Assembly (NCBI RefSeq): GCF_022201045.2
Contig: NC_068556.1
Coordinates: forward strand, 23,479,501-23,543,500
Source of the DNA: Citrus sinensis
Lineage: Eukaryota; Streptophyta; Magnoliopsida; Sapindales; Rutaceae
DNA length: 64,000 bases
Reading direction: 5' to 3'
Below are positions 35,630-49,483 of the stretch, one piece after another. Positions within the stretch are counted from its first letter, which is position 1. Every line of letters begins with the position of its first letter. The notes beneath the pieces are model-generated. The model was not told the origin of the DNA. It saw only the letters and a program-made list of their open reading frames with translations, and did not search any database. The position numbers were made by a program, and so were the translations under genes.

Positions 35630-37207
35630 TTGCTGATACATCGATGATGGAGACTGAAGATTGACAACTTATATATGTTAATGTTGGTTCTGGTTTCTTT
35701 GTAGGAGTTTGTTTCCCAAGTTATTTTGTTTTCTGTTTAATGGCAAATTATTTACTTACAAAGCCTTGAATTTTGGAACCATATGAACCGTTTGTAGTTT
35801 CTTGTTATGTTGAATGATGAGTATTATGTTCATTATCTCTGTTGGTAAATTTTCAGTGTGCGGTATTTGTTGAAATTTCCATTTTTGATTGTTTAGCGCA
35901 ATACTCTTTTTGTTTAAAGTCAGAGGTTATGTAACTTGAGATGCTAAACTTATGCTGGTAATGTTATCTCTTTCCGCCGCTAGATTCTTCAGACTTGCAC
36001 GGCACTCTTTTTCTTTATTGTATTTTAAGTCAAGTTTTCTTGTTATTGAAAACTTGAACTAGACATGTCAGCCCATCGAGCATATGAAACCTCAAGTCCT
36101 TGAGTTAATTTGATAACTGGAGGGTTAGTTCTTGGTCTGCATCTGCTGCTAATTTTTGTTATTAAATTGTCAAAGATTGTCAATTATGGTTAACTATCTA
36201 TAATTATTGGATTATCAGTTAAAATTTGTTATAACAAAAGTTAAAAGATAATGATACATTTGAGGGGTTCCTCACTTCTTGTTTTGAAGATGATACGTGT
36301 AATTTACCAAGGACGTGTAGACATTGCCGTTCATTGTTGATTATTAGCTGGACTTGGACCAAGCTTAAAGCGTCTGATTGAAGCTAAAGTCGGTGATTCC
36401 TCCTAAAATTACAATTAAATAAAAAAAGACAGTTGAGTAAGCTTATCATTAAGCCGACCACGAGAACTAGGAGCAAAATTATGTATATAAACTCCTCTTG
36501 CGGATTACTCATACGAGAAAGGGAACGGAACGGTAGTTAAATAGTTTACGTGTTACAGAAGTTTATTGTGATATTATATACTCATTTTATTTAAATAAAT
36601 CGATGTGATACAATATATAATATTGATGTCCCAAGTCGTAATGTTATATCAATTATTATAAGATCTCTAGTTCAAAAAAAAAAAAAATGGAGTAGCTAAA
36701 ATATCCCAAATTAATTTATGCGAATGGAGTTTGTATCACAATATTATTGTCTGTTTACATTTTGATCCAAATACCATTGGTTTTAATTCTTTAAAGGCAA
36801 TAAAATGAATGATTCAGCATTATTTAATGTATTAGAACTTTCTGCTTGTTTTCTAAACACAATCGGCTCTAATCCAAATTCCAATATGCCCCCATTGAAT
36901 AAAGTGGCAACTAAATTCCAAATTTGACACATCCTTCTGGTAGTTACTTGAATTCATGAGCAAACCAATTTCCCGAGACTCTCTCTCTCACTGTTTCTTT
37001 TACTTTTCAAAATCCCAAAACGACCCCAACAATTCATAACTACTCCGTCGTTTTATTTTATCTCTTAACTTTGAATTTAAATCAAAATCCTTTTACCATA
37101 ACAATTCTTTGATTCGGGAAAACATCTTCATTTTTTCTTTTTTGGAATCAAAATCACAGATTGGTTGATTGACTGTTAAATTAAATCAATATATTTTAAG
37201 GAAAGGA
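35630..37207. other. Intergenic: eL19 3' flank and PLD zeta promoter region
   Basis: The first ~250 bp fit a 3' UTR (T-rich, several AATAAA-like AT tracts). The rest is AT-rich. A CT-rich stretch (36976-37005) and the region just before 37208 are likely 5' UTR of the phospholipase gene. No other gene seen. Confidence 0.45.
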
Positions 37208-40200
37208 ATGGCATCGGAGGATTCGATACCAGGGGTTGGACTCCGGTACGTACAAATGCAGCAGGAAACGTCATCGTTCTTCACGTCGGTCGGGTCGGGT
37301 CCCGAACCCGAGCCGGCTCGGATATTCGACGAGTTGCCTAAGGCTTCCATCGTCTCCGTTTCGAGACCCGACGCTGGCGATATTAGCCCCATGCTTTTAT
37401 CTTACACCATCGAAGTTCAATACAAACAGGCACGATCTCTTTTTCTTATCATTGATATTCATTTTTTAGTTATTCTCTAACAAATCGTTCAAATATAATC
37501 GAATTGTGACTATTTATAGTTTGTATTTAAATCCGAATTAAGTTCAAGTTATGATTATTGCAATGCTTGAGTTTAATAAGAACTGCTTTCGTAGAGCGCA
37601 ATTTCGATAGCTAGTAAGTGCTCTAATTACTTATATCAAGTCCATGAAAGTGTGTCTTTTATCTTTTACTGATTACATACTGTTTTCGCCAGTTCAAATG
37701 GAAACTCGTAAAGAAAGCTTCACAAGTGTTTTATTTACATTTTGCATTGAAGAGACGTGCGTTTTTTGAGGAAATTCAAGAGAAGCAAGAGCAGGTATGC
37801 GTTGTTGTAACTTTTTATGTATTTGCGCCATTTTGTCAGTTTATTTATGATTTGGGAAGGTTTAGGAGTTTGATGTAAATTTTTCATTGGAAAATTATAT
37901 TAAAGGTTAAAGAATGGCTTCAAAATCTAGGAATGGGAGATCACATGGCAGTTGTGCAAGAAGATGATGAAGGTGACGAGATCGCTGTTAATCATGATGA
38001 GAGTTCTAAGAAAAGGTCTGTTACAACTTGTTATGATGGTCATGAATGAAAAATATGACCTATTCTTCAATGTTTGTTATAGTTACAAAGTGAGGTTTTT
38101 GTGTTCAGAGATGTTCCGGCAAATGCTGCTCTGCCAGTTATCCGGCCAGCTTTAGGAAGGCAGCACTCGATGTCAGACAGAGCAAAAGTTGCAATGCAAC
38201 AGTATTTGAATCATTTTCTGGGAAACATGGATATCGTTAACTCTCGAGAGGTATGCTTGGCATTTTCTCGTAATCTACGTTAGTGTTATTTGAATTTTTT
38301 TTTAAAACATAATTTTTGCATTTCTGTTTATAAATTGATTTGAATAACATTGAAGAGTTAACTTTCTTCACAATGAGCAATTTCATATTGTAGGTTTGCA
38401 AATTTTTGGAGGCTTCAAAGTTGTCGTTTTCACCAGAGTATGGCCCTAAGTTGAAAGAAGATTACGTAATGGCAAAGCATCTACCAAAGATTTCAAGGAA
38501 TGATGATTCGAGAAAATGCTGTTGCTGTCCCTTGTTTACTTGTTGTAATGACAATTGGCAAAAGGTAGTGTAATCATCCTCGAAGTTATTGAGATACCAT
38601 TTGAAGATTTTATTAATTAAGAAAGTCTTTATTCTATTTTATCAACCTTATTTTTAATTTTGTTAATTAATCCATGTTGTTATTCTTTCCTTTTCTTTTC
38701 CCCTCCTGCACAGGTGTGGGCTGTTCTGAAACCTGGATTCTTGGCCTTGCTGGCAGATCCTTTCGATACCAAGCCAATGGATATAATTGTTTTTGACGTA
38801 CTACCTGCCTCAGATGGAAATGGTGAAGGTCGAGTATCATTAGCAACAGAAGTAAAGGAACGTAACCCTCTACGCCATGCATTTAAGGTAATTAGCAGTT
38901 AAGCTGGGGAAAACACTGAATGAAGCAATTGAGGGTAAATTTTCATTGTTATAATTTCAGGATAAAATCAGTCCACTAACTTCTAAGAAATTGCCTGGGA
39001 AAACGCTGAATTAAGCTGTTGGGGGGAAACTTTCACAGTTATAAATCTTTATATATCCTAACTCTTAGTCTGAGCTGAGTTCAGTAGATTTCTTTAGGTC
39101 TTCTTTGTCTCTCATTTCTATTTGTATGAATTTTACATATCTCAATGCTGAGGTCGACACCCACTTAAATCCATGGATTTATAGTCTACACGCTTGTTCA
39201 GTAGCCCTAGTTGAGGAATTGTGTGATTTAGAGTTGGAAAAAATTGTTGATGCCAAAGTAAGCTAGTGCAATTTATTAATTTTCTTGTTGTAGTTAGATT
39301 ATCTTGTAGTTTCTTTAAGTGGAGGCATAAATATGTGATGCAAATTGTGATGAACTTATACTCTACTTATTGAACTTATGGTGTAATTGATTGGCTGGTA
39401 AAATTGTATATCTCATGAACGGTTCCAGAAAAATTCACCCTCTAACGAGTAATTGGAAACTTCCAAAGGTGACTTGTGGGGTTCGGAGCATAAGGTTAAG
39501 GACCAGGACTGGTGCTAAAGTTAGAGATTGGGTTGCAGCAATTAATGATGCTGGACTTAGGCCTCCTGAGGGCTGGTGTCATCCTCATCGCTTCGGTTCT
39601 TTTGCTCCTCCGAGAGGTATGACAGATGATGGAAGTCAGGCTCAGTGGTTTGTAGATGGTAAGGCGGCCTTTGAAGCTATTGCTTCTTCAATCGAGGATG
39701 CTAAATCAGAGGTCAGTCCCTTCCCCATTAGAGGCACTGAAATACTGCTGTTAAGATTAATTATCCTATCTTTTTGGCTTCAAGTATCCATCAGATGATT
39801 GGAATTTCTTTGCAGATATTTATTTGTGGCTGGTGGCTGTGCCCAGAATTGTATCTGCGACGTCCGTTTCATGTTCACGCTTCCTCAAGGCTTGATGCAT
39901 TGCTGGAAGCCAAAGCTAAGCAAGGAGTTCAGGTATATGTTTGGGATTTTCTTTTTCCTTTTCCTGTTCATGTTATTATTTTGACATCTGGGTTGATGCT
40001 GCTATTATTTGCACTACTTTTAGTGTTCTACAATTGGACACATACGTGGTGTCATGATGAGTTGTGAATCATTTCTATCGAACTGAATTCCTTTCTCCTT
40101 TGGATGCAATATTCTATTTGAGATACCATGAGGATAAACCTTTTGGAGAAATTTATGCACCCTTTTCACTGCCAATATTTTCTATAGTTGTTGCCTAGAA

Positions 40201-43200
40201 CTTTGCATGGAAAGTGGACTTCAGTGTGCTGAGTCTTGTTAACATTTGTTAAACTACCTCTGAGTACTTGCCTACTAATCAGCTTTGCGTCAACTGAATT
40301 GATTATGTATCTTGTCTCATTAGTGAATATGATAATATATCTTGTCTCATGCTTGAATTGGAGCACAAACTGCCGTCAATGGTACAAATTACAACTACCA
40401 TTAAAGCAATATTTAACTCATCAAAAACGTAAGAGATAACTTGTTGCAGAGTACTTTAGCTCAAAAATTACAGCCATCTAAATTCTGCGCATGTTGGCTG
40501 CTATATTATAACTGTTATCTTTTTCTAATGTCTAATTTGTGTGTTTTTAATGTTCAGCCTATGTCGATCCAAAATTTTGGTGTTTCAACTTGATTTCAGA
40601 TTTTTGCTTCAGCAGGATGTCACTGCTGGCATTTCATTTGAGTGAATGATGGTATTAATGTATTCTTATGATTGCAGATATATATCCTTCTATACAAAGA
40701 GGTTGCACTTGCTTTGAAAATCAATAGTGTGTATAGCAAGAGAAAGCTCCTTAGCATTCATGAGAACGTGAGGGTTTTGCGTTATCCCGATCACTTTGCT
40801 TCTGGTGTTTATCTATGGTAAGGATCTGTGGAAAAATGTAATAAAATATTTGAAGTTGTTAAAAGTATCTCTTCTCTCTTCTGGCATTATGTTGGATTTT
40901 TTTCATTTTCTGATATCTATGTTTGATAACATATAGGTCCCACCATGAAAAACTTGTCATTGTTGATTACCAGATTTGCTTTATTGGAGGACTGGACTTA
41001 TGCTTTGGCCGCTATGACACATTTGAACACAAAATTGGTGATAATCCTCCTTTGATATGGCCTGGAAAGGACTATTATAATCCAAGGTATGTTTATCCTT
41101 TATGAAATAGTTCTTTATTTAAAATGTTTTGTGCATTTGTTGGAAGACTATGGTATATAAATGCTCTGGTCTATGTGATTACTCTTGAACTAGTGTTTGT
41201 TGTCACCAGTTTGTATTTGTATCCTGGAACTTGTACCATATAGGTTGTCTAAGAAGAATATTACTAGGTGTGGAATGTAGCTTATTATGCTACTTGGTCA
41301 AAGTAAAATAAATAACTAGCAGTTTGAAGGTTTTGATGTAATACTTGGGTTAAACTTACCCAAGATTTTGCAAATAACCTTTGATGGGCAGTGCGATGAG
41401 GAAAAGACAAAGATTTTTGTTTGGAAATGTCATAGTTTGAAATTTGGTGCAATAATAGGACTTAGTTTTGCTTGCAATCTATTTGGCACGGTCGGAGTTC
41501 GATTATTGTGTGTAGAAATTTAGTCCTGAAATAAACTTATGGTTCGTTGGAAGCTTGCAAGATTTTTAGTTGATTTATGTAATGATCTTTCCTTGCATTT
41601 TTTCAGGGAATCTGAACCAAATTCTTGGGAAGATACAATGAGAGATGAATTGGATCGTGGAAAATACCCTCGAATGCCTTGGCATGACATACATTGTGCC
41701 CTGTGGGGACCACCTTGTCGCGATGTAGCAAGGCACTTTGTTCAGCGCTGGAATTATGCTAAGGTTCATGCTTTGTTTCAATAATGTGATTCTGTAGGAG
41801 ACTTAATTGTGATTGTGTAATTTTAATATGGGCATGCATTTTTTCAGAGAAATAAAGCACCAAATGAGGAAACAATTCCGCTACTTATGCCTCAACACCA
41901 GATGGTTATTCCACATTATATGGGCAGAAGCCGAGAAGTGGAGGTTGAAAGTAAAAATGTGGAAGACAATTCTAAAAGCATCAAAAGACAAGATTCTTTT
42001 ACTTTTAGATCATCTTTACAAGACATTCCGCTGCTCCTGCCTCAAGAGCCAGAGGTGCTGGATGATTCTAGTAGAGGTCTGATACCTAATGGGTTGGACT
42101 ATACCACAACCAAAAGTGCCTCTTTCCGTTACCAGAAAGCTAAAATTGAACCAGTAGTTACAGATATGCCTATGAAGGGCTTTGTAGATGACCGTGATTC
42201 CCCTCATCATCATCTCAAAACGTCACTGGATGTGATGACACTGCCTGGCACTAAAAGTTCAGATATAGAGTGGTGGGAGACACAGGAACGTGGTGATCAA
42301 GTGGGCTCAACTGATGAAACTGGGCAAGTTGGTCCACGTGCTTCATGCCGTTGTCAGGTTTGTTGTTCCTCATGTAGACATCCGAAACATTTTCATTGTA
42401 GACCAAACATGTGCAGCTTACCTTAAGGTTTCTGATAATGTCATTAAGCTCCTCTGATCTCATGGTTACTATTTACTTTGAGGTTTTAATTTGGTGTATT
42501 TTCTCTCCAACTGCAATAATAAGATGCTCTATTTATTTTTTGGCATGTATGCTATATATAAATTTACAAGTTTTACAAGGGATACATTTAATCCTCATTG
42601 GTTTTTCAATTGGCCAATGTGTTTTCTTGTTTGTCTGTTATTGTCTGTTACCAATTTTACTGTTTCTCCTCCTGAATTACTTTTGTATTGTTAACTAAGA
42701 CTTTATATCCTCTGCCATTCATTAATTGCCTCGATTTTTTCAGATTATCAGGAGTGTCAGTCAATGGTCTGCTGGAACTAGCCAACTTGAAGAAAGCATT
42801 CATTGTGCTTATTGTTCCCTTATTGAGAAAGCAGAACACTTTATCTATATAGAGGTATATATTTGGAGCTTTTATTTTATAATTATAGCTTCTTTTTCCA
42901 TGGTAGCTGTAGCTTGTACAGCACCTCAATGCCAAATAGGGCCATAGGCCTGCCTGAAGCTCACCCTAAACTTTAGTCATCTATGCTGCTATCTCTCCGT
43001 AAACTTTACATCAGTTTTTCTCATGGCATGCCCTAAGCTCTCCTAGGTATAACTGTTTCAAATCAAGTCAGGATCAATCTCCTAGGTACATCTGTTTCAA
43101 ATCAAGCCAGGATCAATCTCCTAGGTACATCTATTTCAAATCAAGCCAGGATCAATCTGAACATTCTAATCTCATTTTAGAGACAAGACTCAATTCATTC

Positions 43201-45329
43201 TGAGCCAATTCATTTGTTTATCTAGGATGCTTCCTTGATAAAATGCAGTGATTTATGGTAAAACTGATGAAGAGATGAAAGGAAGAAACAACTTTTTTGG
43301 AATGACTTGTAAAAAAAATTGAACGGTTCTTATAATGAAGGGAAAGGTCGTGAGGCTGTAATTTTAGTAGAATGAATCAATCAACACACGAAGCACATTG
43401 AAAACTGAAGTAGTTGGGAAGTTTTGCCTTCTTCTGAAATGATTATACTCTTTTATCTGTGGAAATTTTTCATGACAAGTATTTTTATACTTTTCAATCT
43501 ATTGTTCTTTATGTAATGTTTTCCCTGTTTCCTTACCTGAACTGAAGGAGGTTTGCGAACTTGTTTTATATGGTTTATCATCCTGACTGTTGTTTAAACC
43601 TCGGGCAACATGTTCCCAGAATCAATTTTTCATTTCAGGACTTTCAGGAGATGAAATTATACGGAATCGTGTTTTGGAAGCATTATACCGACGTATATTA
43701 CGAGCCTACAACGAAAAGAAGTGTTTTAGGGTTATTATTGTCATACCTCTGCTGCCAGGTTTCCAGGTTCTAATCCTTGCATGATAATATTGTGAAATTG
43801 GAATTTAAGCTGGTTATTTTTATACTGAAACTGAATCCTAAGCTTCACAGGGTGGTGTTGATGATGGTGGTGCGGCGTCTGTTAGAGCCATAATGCACTG
43901 GCAGTACCGAACCATTTGCAGAGGACAGAATTCGATATTGCATAACCTTTATGCCCTTCTTGGTCCAAAGACTCATGATTACATTTCTTTCTATGGTCTT
44001 AGGGCTTATGGTAGACTTTTTGAGGATGGTCCAGTGGCCACCAGTCAGGTATTGTCTTTAACCAATACAAATGCTATATGCATCTGTTGTCAAATTAATT
44101 CCCTGATATATTGGCAAATGTTGGTCATGCTTTTTCACAATGATCTACAATTTCTTGGTAACATAATTTTCGAAAGGTTGAGTGCAGATCATGATTCATG
44201 AATATTTGAGTTGATTCATTGTGTTCTAATTCTTTTGCAGGTCTATGTACATAGTAAAGTTATGATAATTGATGACTCAATTGCTTTGATTGGATCAGCC
44301 AATATCAATGACAGGAGTTTACTTGGTTCAAGAGATTCTGAGGTATCAGTTGGTTTATATTTATTTATTCTTAGGTGGGAACTTACTGACCTTAAAGTTA
44401 ATTAGCTAAAACTGCTAAGGAAATGCATGGAGATCTTTTGACCAGTCCAAAATCTGATGCTCAGAAATATTAAAATCTTCCATCACTTAAATTTTCCATT
44501 GATGACATGAGAGTTATTTCAGATTGGAGTACTAATTGAAGACAAAGAGTCAGTAGATTCATTTATGGGAGGAAAACCATGGAAGGCTGGAAAGTTATGT
44601 TTGAGTCTTCGGCTTTCGCTTTGGTCTGAACATCTTGGTCTTCGTTCAAGGGAGGTTAGTAACTCAACCATTTACTTTCCCGTAAACACGTATATGCATT
44701 ATAAGAGCATTACTTGCCAAGCCCTAAGAGCATCTAATGTTACTCAGCTGATTCTGAATTCTTTGACCATTATTTCCTCCCGTAGGTCAATCAAATAATT
44801 GACCCGGTCATTGATTCAACTTACAAAGATATATGGGTTGCAACAGCAAGGGTGAGCTGAAGATATTGTTCATTTGTGCTTCTGAGTTGTTTTTGCTTCC
44901 AAGAGTATTGACACATATATTTTTATTCATTGGGCAGATGAATACCACCATCTACCAGGATGTCTTTTCTTGTGTTCCCAATGATCTTATTCACACTAGG
45001 TATGATTTGCTTGTGACTTATTTCCTTCACCTACTTGCATCGTGCTAATTTATCATCGTGTTTAAATACGATTTACATGCAGAGCTGCAATTAGACAAAA
45101 CATTGCTTTTTGGAAGGAGAAACTTGGCCATACTACTATAGACTTAGGAATAGCTCCTCGGAATCTAGAATCTTATCAAAGTGGAGATATCCAAAAGACC
45201 GATCCCTTGGAGAGATTACAGGCAGTGCGTGGACATCTTGTTTCTTTTCCTTTGGATTTTATGTGCAAAGAAGATTTAAGACCCGTTTTTAATGAGAGCG
45301 AGTATTACGCAGCTCAAGTTTTTTACTGA
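37208..45329 (+). CDS. PLDZ1: Phospholipase D zeta (PX-PH type)
   Basis: Twenty exons give 1100 residues: 37208-37429, 37693-37794, 37906-38015, 38109-38250, 38394-38564, 38714-38887, 39469-39711, 39816-39932, 40678-40817, 40937-41086, 41607-41763, 41848-42357, 42744-42854, 43620-43766, 43851-44048, 44241-44342, 44523-44654, 44786-44851, 44938-44999, 45083-45329. The enzyme cleaves phosphatidylcholine to phosphatidic acid and choline. The N-terminal third holds PX and PH phosphoinositide-binding domains instead of the C2 domain of most plant PLDs, so activity should be calcium-independent and PIP2-stimulated. Two catalytic HKD motifs are intact: HEKLVIVD (~477-484) and HSKVMIID (~902-909), each followed by GG or GSAN. 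The first intron uses a GC donor; all other introns are GT-AG. Family members act in membrane trafficking, auxin response and phosphate starvation. Whether it is the zeta1 or zeta2 orthologue is a judgement from overall resemblance. Confidence 0.95.
43040..43156. repeat. Three tandem 39-bp repeats in a PLD zeta intron
   Basis: Three adjacent copies starting CTCCTAGGTA (43040, 43079, 43118), each 39 bp, differing at only a few positions. They lie in the intron between exons 13 and 14. Confidence 0.9.
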
Positions 45330-46667
45330 GCTTAGAGAAAGCGCAGGGTTGATTTCCAATTTGCGGAAAATCCCCTTTTTTTAAAAAAAGGCAAAATGCA
45401 CAGAAACCACACGTACAGAGAAATAGACGCAGAGAGGGGCATATTGTTTTTACACTTGCCCCTTGAGAAACCAATTTGGAACCGGCCATTGTATAAAAGT
45501 CTTCAAGAATACTAATTTATAATACAATGTTGTCCTTTTCTTATCAATAACTGTTGTCACTTTGTCTATTGTTTCTCGTTTATTAAAGAATTGTGTGGCT
45601 GTGTTTTGCTAAAACCTCCACAGATCACCAAACAATTTGAATGCCCTCATATAGTTTAAGAACCACAGCACCTTAGGATGGTTCTATTGGAATATTAAAC
45701 AAGAAAAGGATGTATCTACAAGCCTTCAACAAACGCGACAGGCACCGGCCACTTTACGGAACAAAAATCTGGTTATTGTCCATGTGCTTCAAGCCTTCAA
45801 CTTTATTTTTGCACTAAAAAAGTTGTGGATTTAATCAAAAGGGTTTGCAATCATATGTTTCCATTGACCTTCAGAATCCACGGCCCCCCGCAATCTAGCG
45901 GCTTTCGTTTAGCCCCGTGTTTGGTACCTTTATTAAAGCACAAAAATGATATCTTATCTTCTCAAAATAAAATAGACTCTATTGATAAATTTGGTTTTAG
46001 GAAATTAAATCATCATTAGACACTAAACCAACCATCTTATTTTTAATTCAACAAACCTTCACAATCATCATTTCAATAATCGTTTAGTTAACAACTCCGC
46101 TAGATATAGTTCTTTACTCGCATCCAATTTCACCCACAGAAATATCTTAATTAATTACCGTTTAACTTATAAATTAATATGTTTTTGACCGACTTTACTT
46201 GTATATTCCAATTTGATTGTCATAATGTCATATTAAACCACGTCGTAGGTTAGTGGGCATGACGTTCGATCTTAAGGGTCCCCTCCGAAATGTCTAAAAT
46301 ACCCATCGTAATTGCATTATTTGGTAGTCAAAGTTAGGGCGTTGTAGTAATTTCATTCGTCAAGGCCATACAACATTACGTCGATGCACTTTAAAAGCTT
46401 TTGCAATTTGGAGGCAACAAACAATGGAGTATAAGCGACACGAAGCTCATTCCTGTTCAACTATTTGCGGGGTGACGTGATATTCCGGCCGTTGACACCA
46501 TCTTCGCTGCCCAGGTGTCCACTTTCAGACAAACAACTGATCATTTTCCTGACCGTAACAAAGGGTTTGTGTTATATGGAATTTGTTCTCTTTTCTTTTT
46601 CATCCTTCGTTTGTATGGAATACATGGTGATGTTATTGTAATGCAGAGACAATATATAAATATCAAT
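45330..46667. other. Intergenic: PLD zeta 3' flank and PP2C 5' region
   Basis: No gene is seen. The bases before 46668 contain a T-rich stretch ending TTGTAATGCAG at 46645, which looks like the acceptor of an intron in the 5' UTR of the phosphatase gene. Confidence 0.45.
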
Positions 46668-48159
46668 ATGATTTTTCCGTCTCTCATCGATGGGTTGGCG
46701 AGGACTGTGTCGATCAAGAGAGGGAAGAATTGTCGAAATGATTCCGGAAGAGAAGCTGCAGAAGCTTTGGCAAAATCTGCAAGAAAGAATGAGTTGATGT
46801 TGAGTTCTTCGGGCATTGTTAAGTCCAATAAGTCTAGTAACTTCGCCTCTGTTTGCTCCAAACGAGGCCAGAAAGGAATCAATCAAGATTGCGCCATTGT
46901 CTGGGAGGTAAGAACAATACAACTAAACTAATAAAGTGTCCCACTTCATGCATAGTTTGCTAATTTTTATATATTTGCTTATTATTATAGGAATTTGGAT
47001 GCCAAGAGGACATGGTGTTTTGTGGGATATTTGATGGGCACGGACCATGGGGTCATGTTGTGGCCAAAAGGGTCAGAGAATCAGTGCCTTATTCATTGCT
47101 GTGCAATTGGCAAGAAACATTACTATCTTCAACTTCACCTGCCATGAATCTCGATCTTGATGGGAATCGAAACGTTCCTCAGTATGACATATGGAATCAA
47201 TCTTGCTTGAAAACTTATGCTGCTATTGACCAAGAGCTTAAGCAGCATACTGGGATTGATTCTTTCCGTAGCGGTACCACAGCCCTGACCATTGTTAAAC
47301 AGGTTCAATACTTAAAAAATCCCTCTCGCGTAGTGATGAGAAATAGCTAATAGTTGAATCAAATTTCTCCTTAGTTTTGATTTCTCTTCAGGGTGAAAGT
47401 CTTGTGGTAGCAAATGTTGGGGATTCTCGGGCTGTGTTAGCAACTCTTTCTGATGACGGCGATTTGGTACCCTTTCAGCTTACCGTAGACTTTAAGCCAA
47501 ATATACCAGGTCGGTTCTCAATTGTCTCATCTTCTCTTCGATATTTCTGCCTCGTGTAGGTGTATATATGTGTACGTGTTTTAAGGTCTCCGTACGTGTT
47601 CTTGTCTTCACTGGCCTATACAGAGGAAGCGGAGCGAATAACGCAGTCCAAAGGGCTTGTGTTTTGCTTAAATGATGAGCCGGGCGTATACAGAGTCTGG
47701 ATGCCGAACGGTGAGACTCCGGGGCTAGCCATGTCAAGAGCCTTGGGTGATTACTGTGTCAAGGACTATGGCCTAATCTCTGTGCCCCATGTAACGCAAA
47801 GAAACATAACAACACGAGACCAATTTGTCATTCTGGCATCAGACGGGGTACGTATTCACAAATTAGAATTATCTTTTGATCTGAACTAACGTCAATGTTT
47901 GAAAGATCAATTATGGATTTTTCTTCAGGTTTGGGATGTGATTTCGAACCAAGAGGCGGTGGAGATTGTTTCTTCAATAGTGGATAGGGAAAAGGCAGCT
48001 AAAAGATTGGTGGAATGTGCTGTTCGGGCATGGAAATATAAGAAACGAGGCATTGCAATGGATGATATTTCTGCCATTTGTCTCTTCTTTCACTCCTCAT
48101 CGTCCCCTCAAAATGTGGAGCACAATTTGAAGGATTCAAAACTGCAGGCTGGCATTTGA
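46668..48159 (+). CDS. Clade E protein phosphatase 2C (EGR-like)
   Basis: Five exons (46668-46907, 46991-47302, 47392-47509, 47624-47847, 47929-48159) give 374 residues. PP2Cs are metal-dependent Ser/Thr phosphatases. Metal- and phosphate-binding motifs are intact: GINQDCAIVWE, FDGHGPWGH (~94-102), VANVGDSRAVL, MSRALGDYCVKD, ASDGVWDVIS. The start was set at MIFPSLIDGLARTVSIKRGK because related plant proteins begin similarly. An in-frame ATG at 46641 overlaps the likely 5' UTR intron acceptor. The N-terminal GREAAEALAKSARKN and QEDMVFCGIFDGHG context resembles the Arabidopsis clade E growth-regulating phosphatases (EGR1-3), which act at the plasma membrane and restrain growth under drought. 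They are often N-myristoylated; this start lacks Gly2, so membrane attachment is uncertain. Confidence 0.93.
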
Positions 48160-49483
48160 ATGAATTTGAAAACAAGAGCTGCTTCTCGGCTGTTGTTTCT
48201 GTTGCCAAAGTACTACTTGTATGTATACATATGTCGGCGTTTTGTACGCGACAGTCTAATATAAAATTACACATGAGAGAACACAGAAGTTGAAGTGACC
48301 CAAGATTAACGTAACATTGTTTCCAATGCTTTGGTTGCATCTTGTTTGCAACATCATGATTTCATTTTCATATAATGGCATTTACTATCACCAAATTGTA
48401 CATCTATGTTGTGGCTATTATTAAATTATAATATAAACTACCCGATAATTATTCAATGCGTATTTGTTAGTAACATTTACATTAGAGAACTTCAAGATAT
48501 ATCTAATGTGGTGGAGGAGATCTAATAACAAAAGAAGGAAGAAATGAGATGATATATTTACATAGAATCATTATATATTATAAATTTCCACATGTTTTAA
48601 AATATGAATTTGATACATGATTAAATTGGAACTAAATAATAAATGTAATATAATTCCACAATTAAATTTTAAAACGCGTGAACTTTCCACCTAATATTCT
48701 TGATGGATAACCAACCGTGATTAAATGTAAATTTTTTTTTTCAAGTACAATTGAGAAACTCAAAAGATATATGCATAATTTTACAGAAGGATGAAAATAT
48801 TCCAAACTTGATTAAAGAAGAATGCTTTATATATGTAACTTGTACATTAGTAATGGTTTTGTAGGAAATGGACAAATGAAGACAAAAACAAAATTACTCA
48901 TAATTAAGGGGATAAATTATAAATAGGAAAATTATCAATTGTATACCTTATTATCAAATTTACTACAATACTTTTAGGGTATATCAGTCATTCATCTTAA
49001 GTTGACAAAATATATTGTCGTTCACCAAACCTTAGTTGCCGTTTAAATATGATGACGTCAGAGGGGTAATATGATCTTTTCATATGATACAAGTGATAAT
49101 TTAAAGGTATATAAATAAAAAAAATTTAAGGGCATACAAGTACTAATTTTTAAAGATAAAATTATCAATTTACTTTAATTTCATTAACTTTCAAAAATCA
49201 ATTAACAATTTAATGGTCAGCAAGTAACTTTTATTAATTTAGGATAAATGATTAATACATTCTTAAAATATTATAATATTTTTTATAAATGCATAAATTT
49301 AGGATATCCGAATGATAATTTTTGTTAAGACACTTTCATGGGACACGTGCATTGCATGTGATTAATCTTCATAGACGAATTTACTAAAAAAACCCCACGT
49401 TGTAACCAAAATGTCAACTACGTCCTCCGGCCACGACCTTTCGACACGACGACACAACCACCCCCACCGGCTCCTCTTCTCTT
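48160..49483. other. Intergenic, no gene
   Basis: The 3' flank of the phosphatase gene is followed by AT-rich DNA. Composition turns C-rich from about 49390, which I take as the leader of the next gene. Confidence 0.45.

Noticed and set aside
46653..46660. TATA box (ATATATAA) for the PP2C gene
   Set aside because: It is only about 10 bases from the chosen start codon, too close for a leader.
46641..46667. Upstream ATG for the PP2C gene
   Set aside because: It overlaps a likely 5' UTR intron acceptor (TTGTAATGCAG) and adds residues unlike related proteins.
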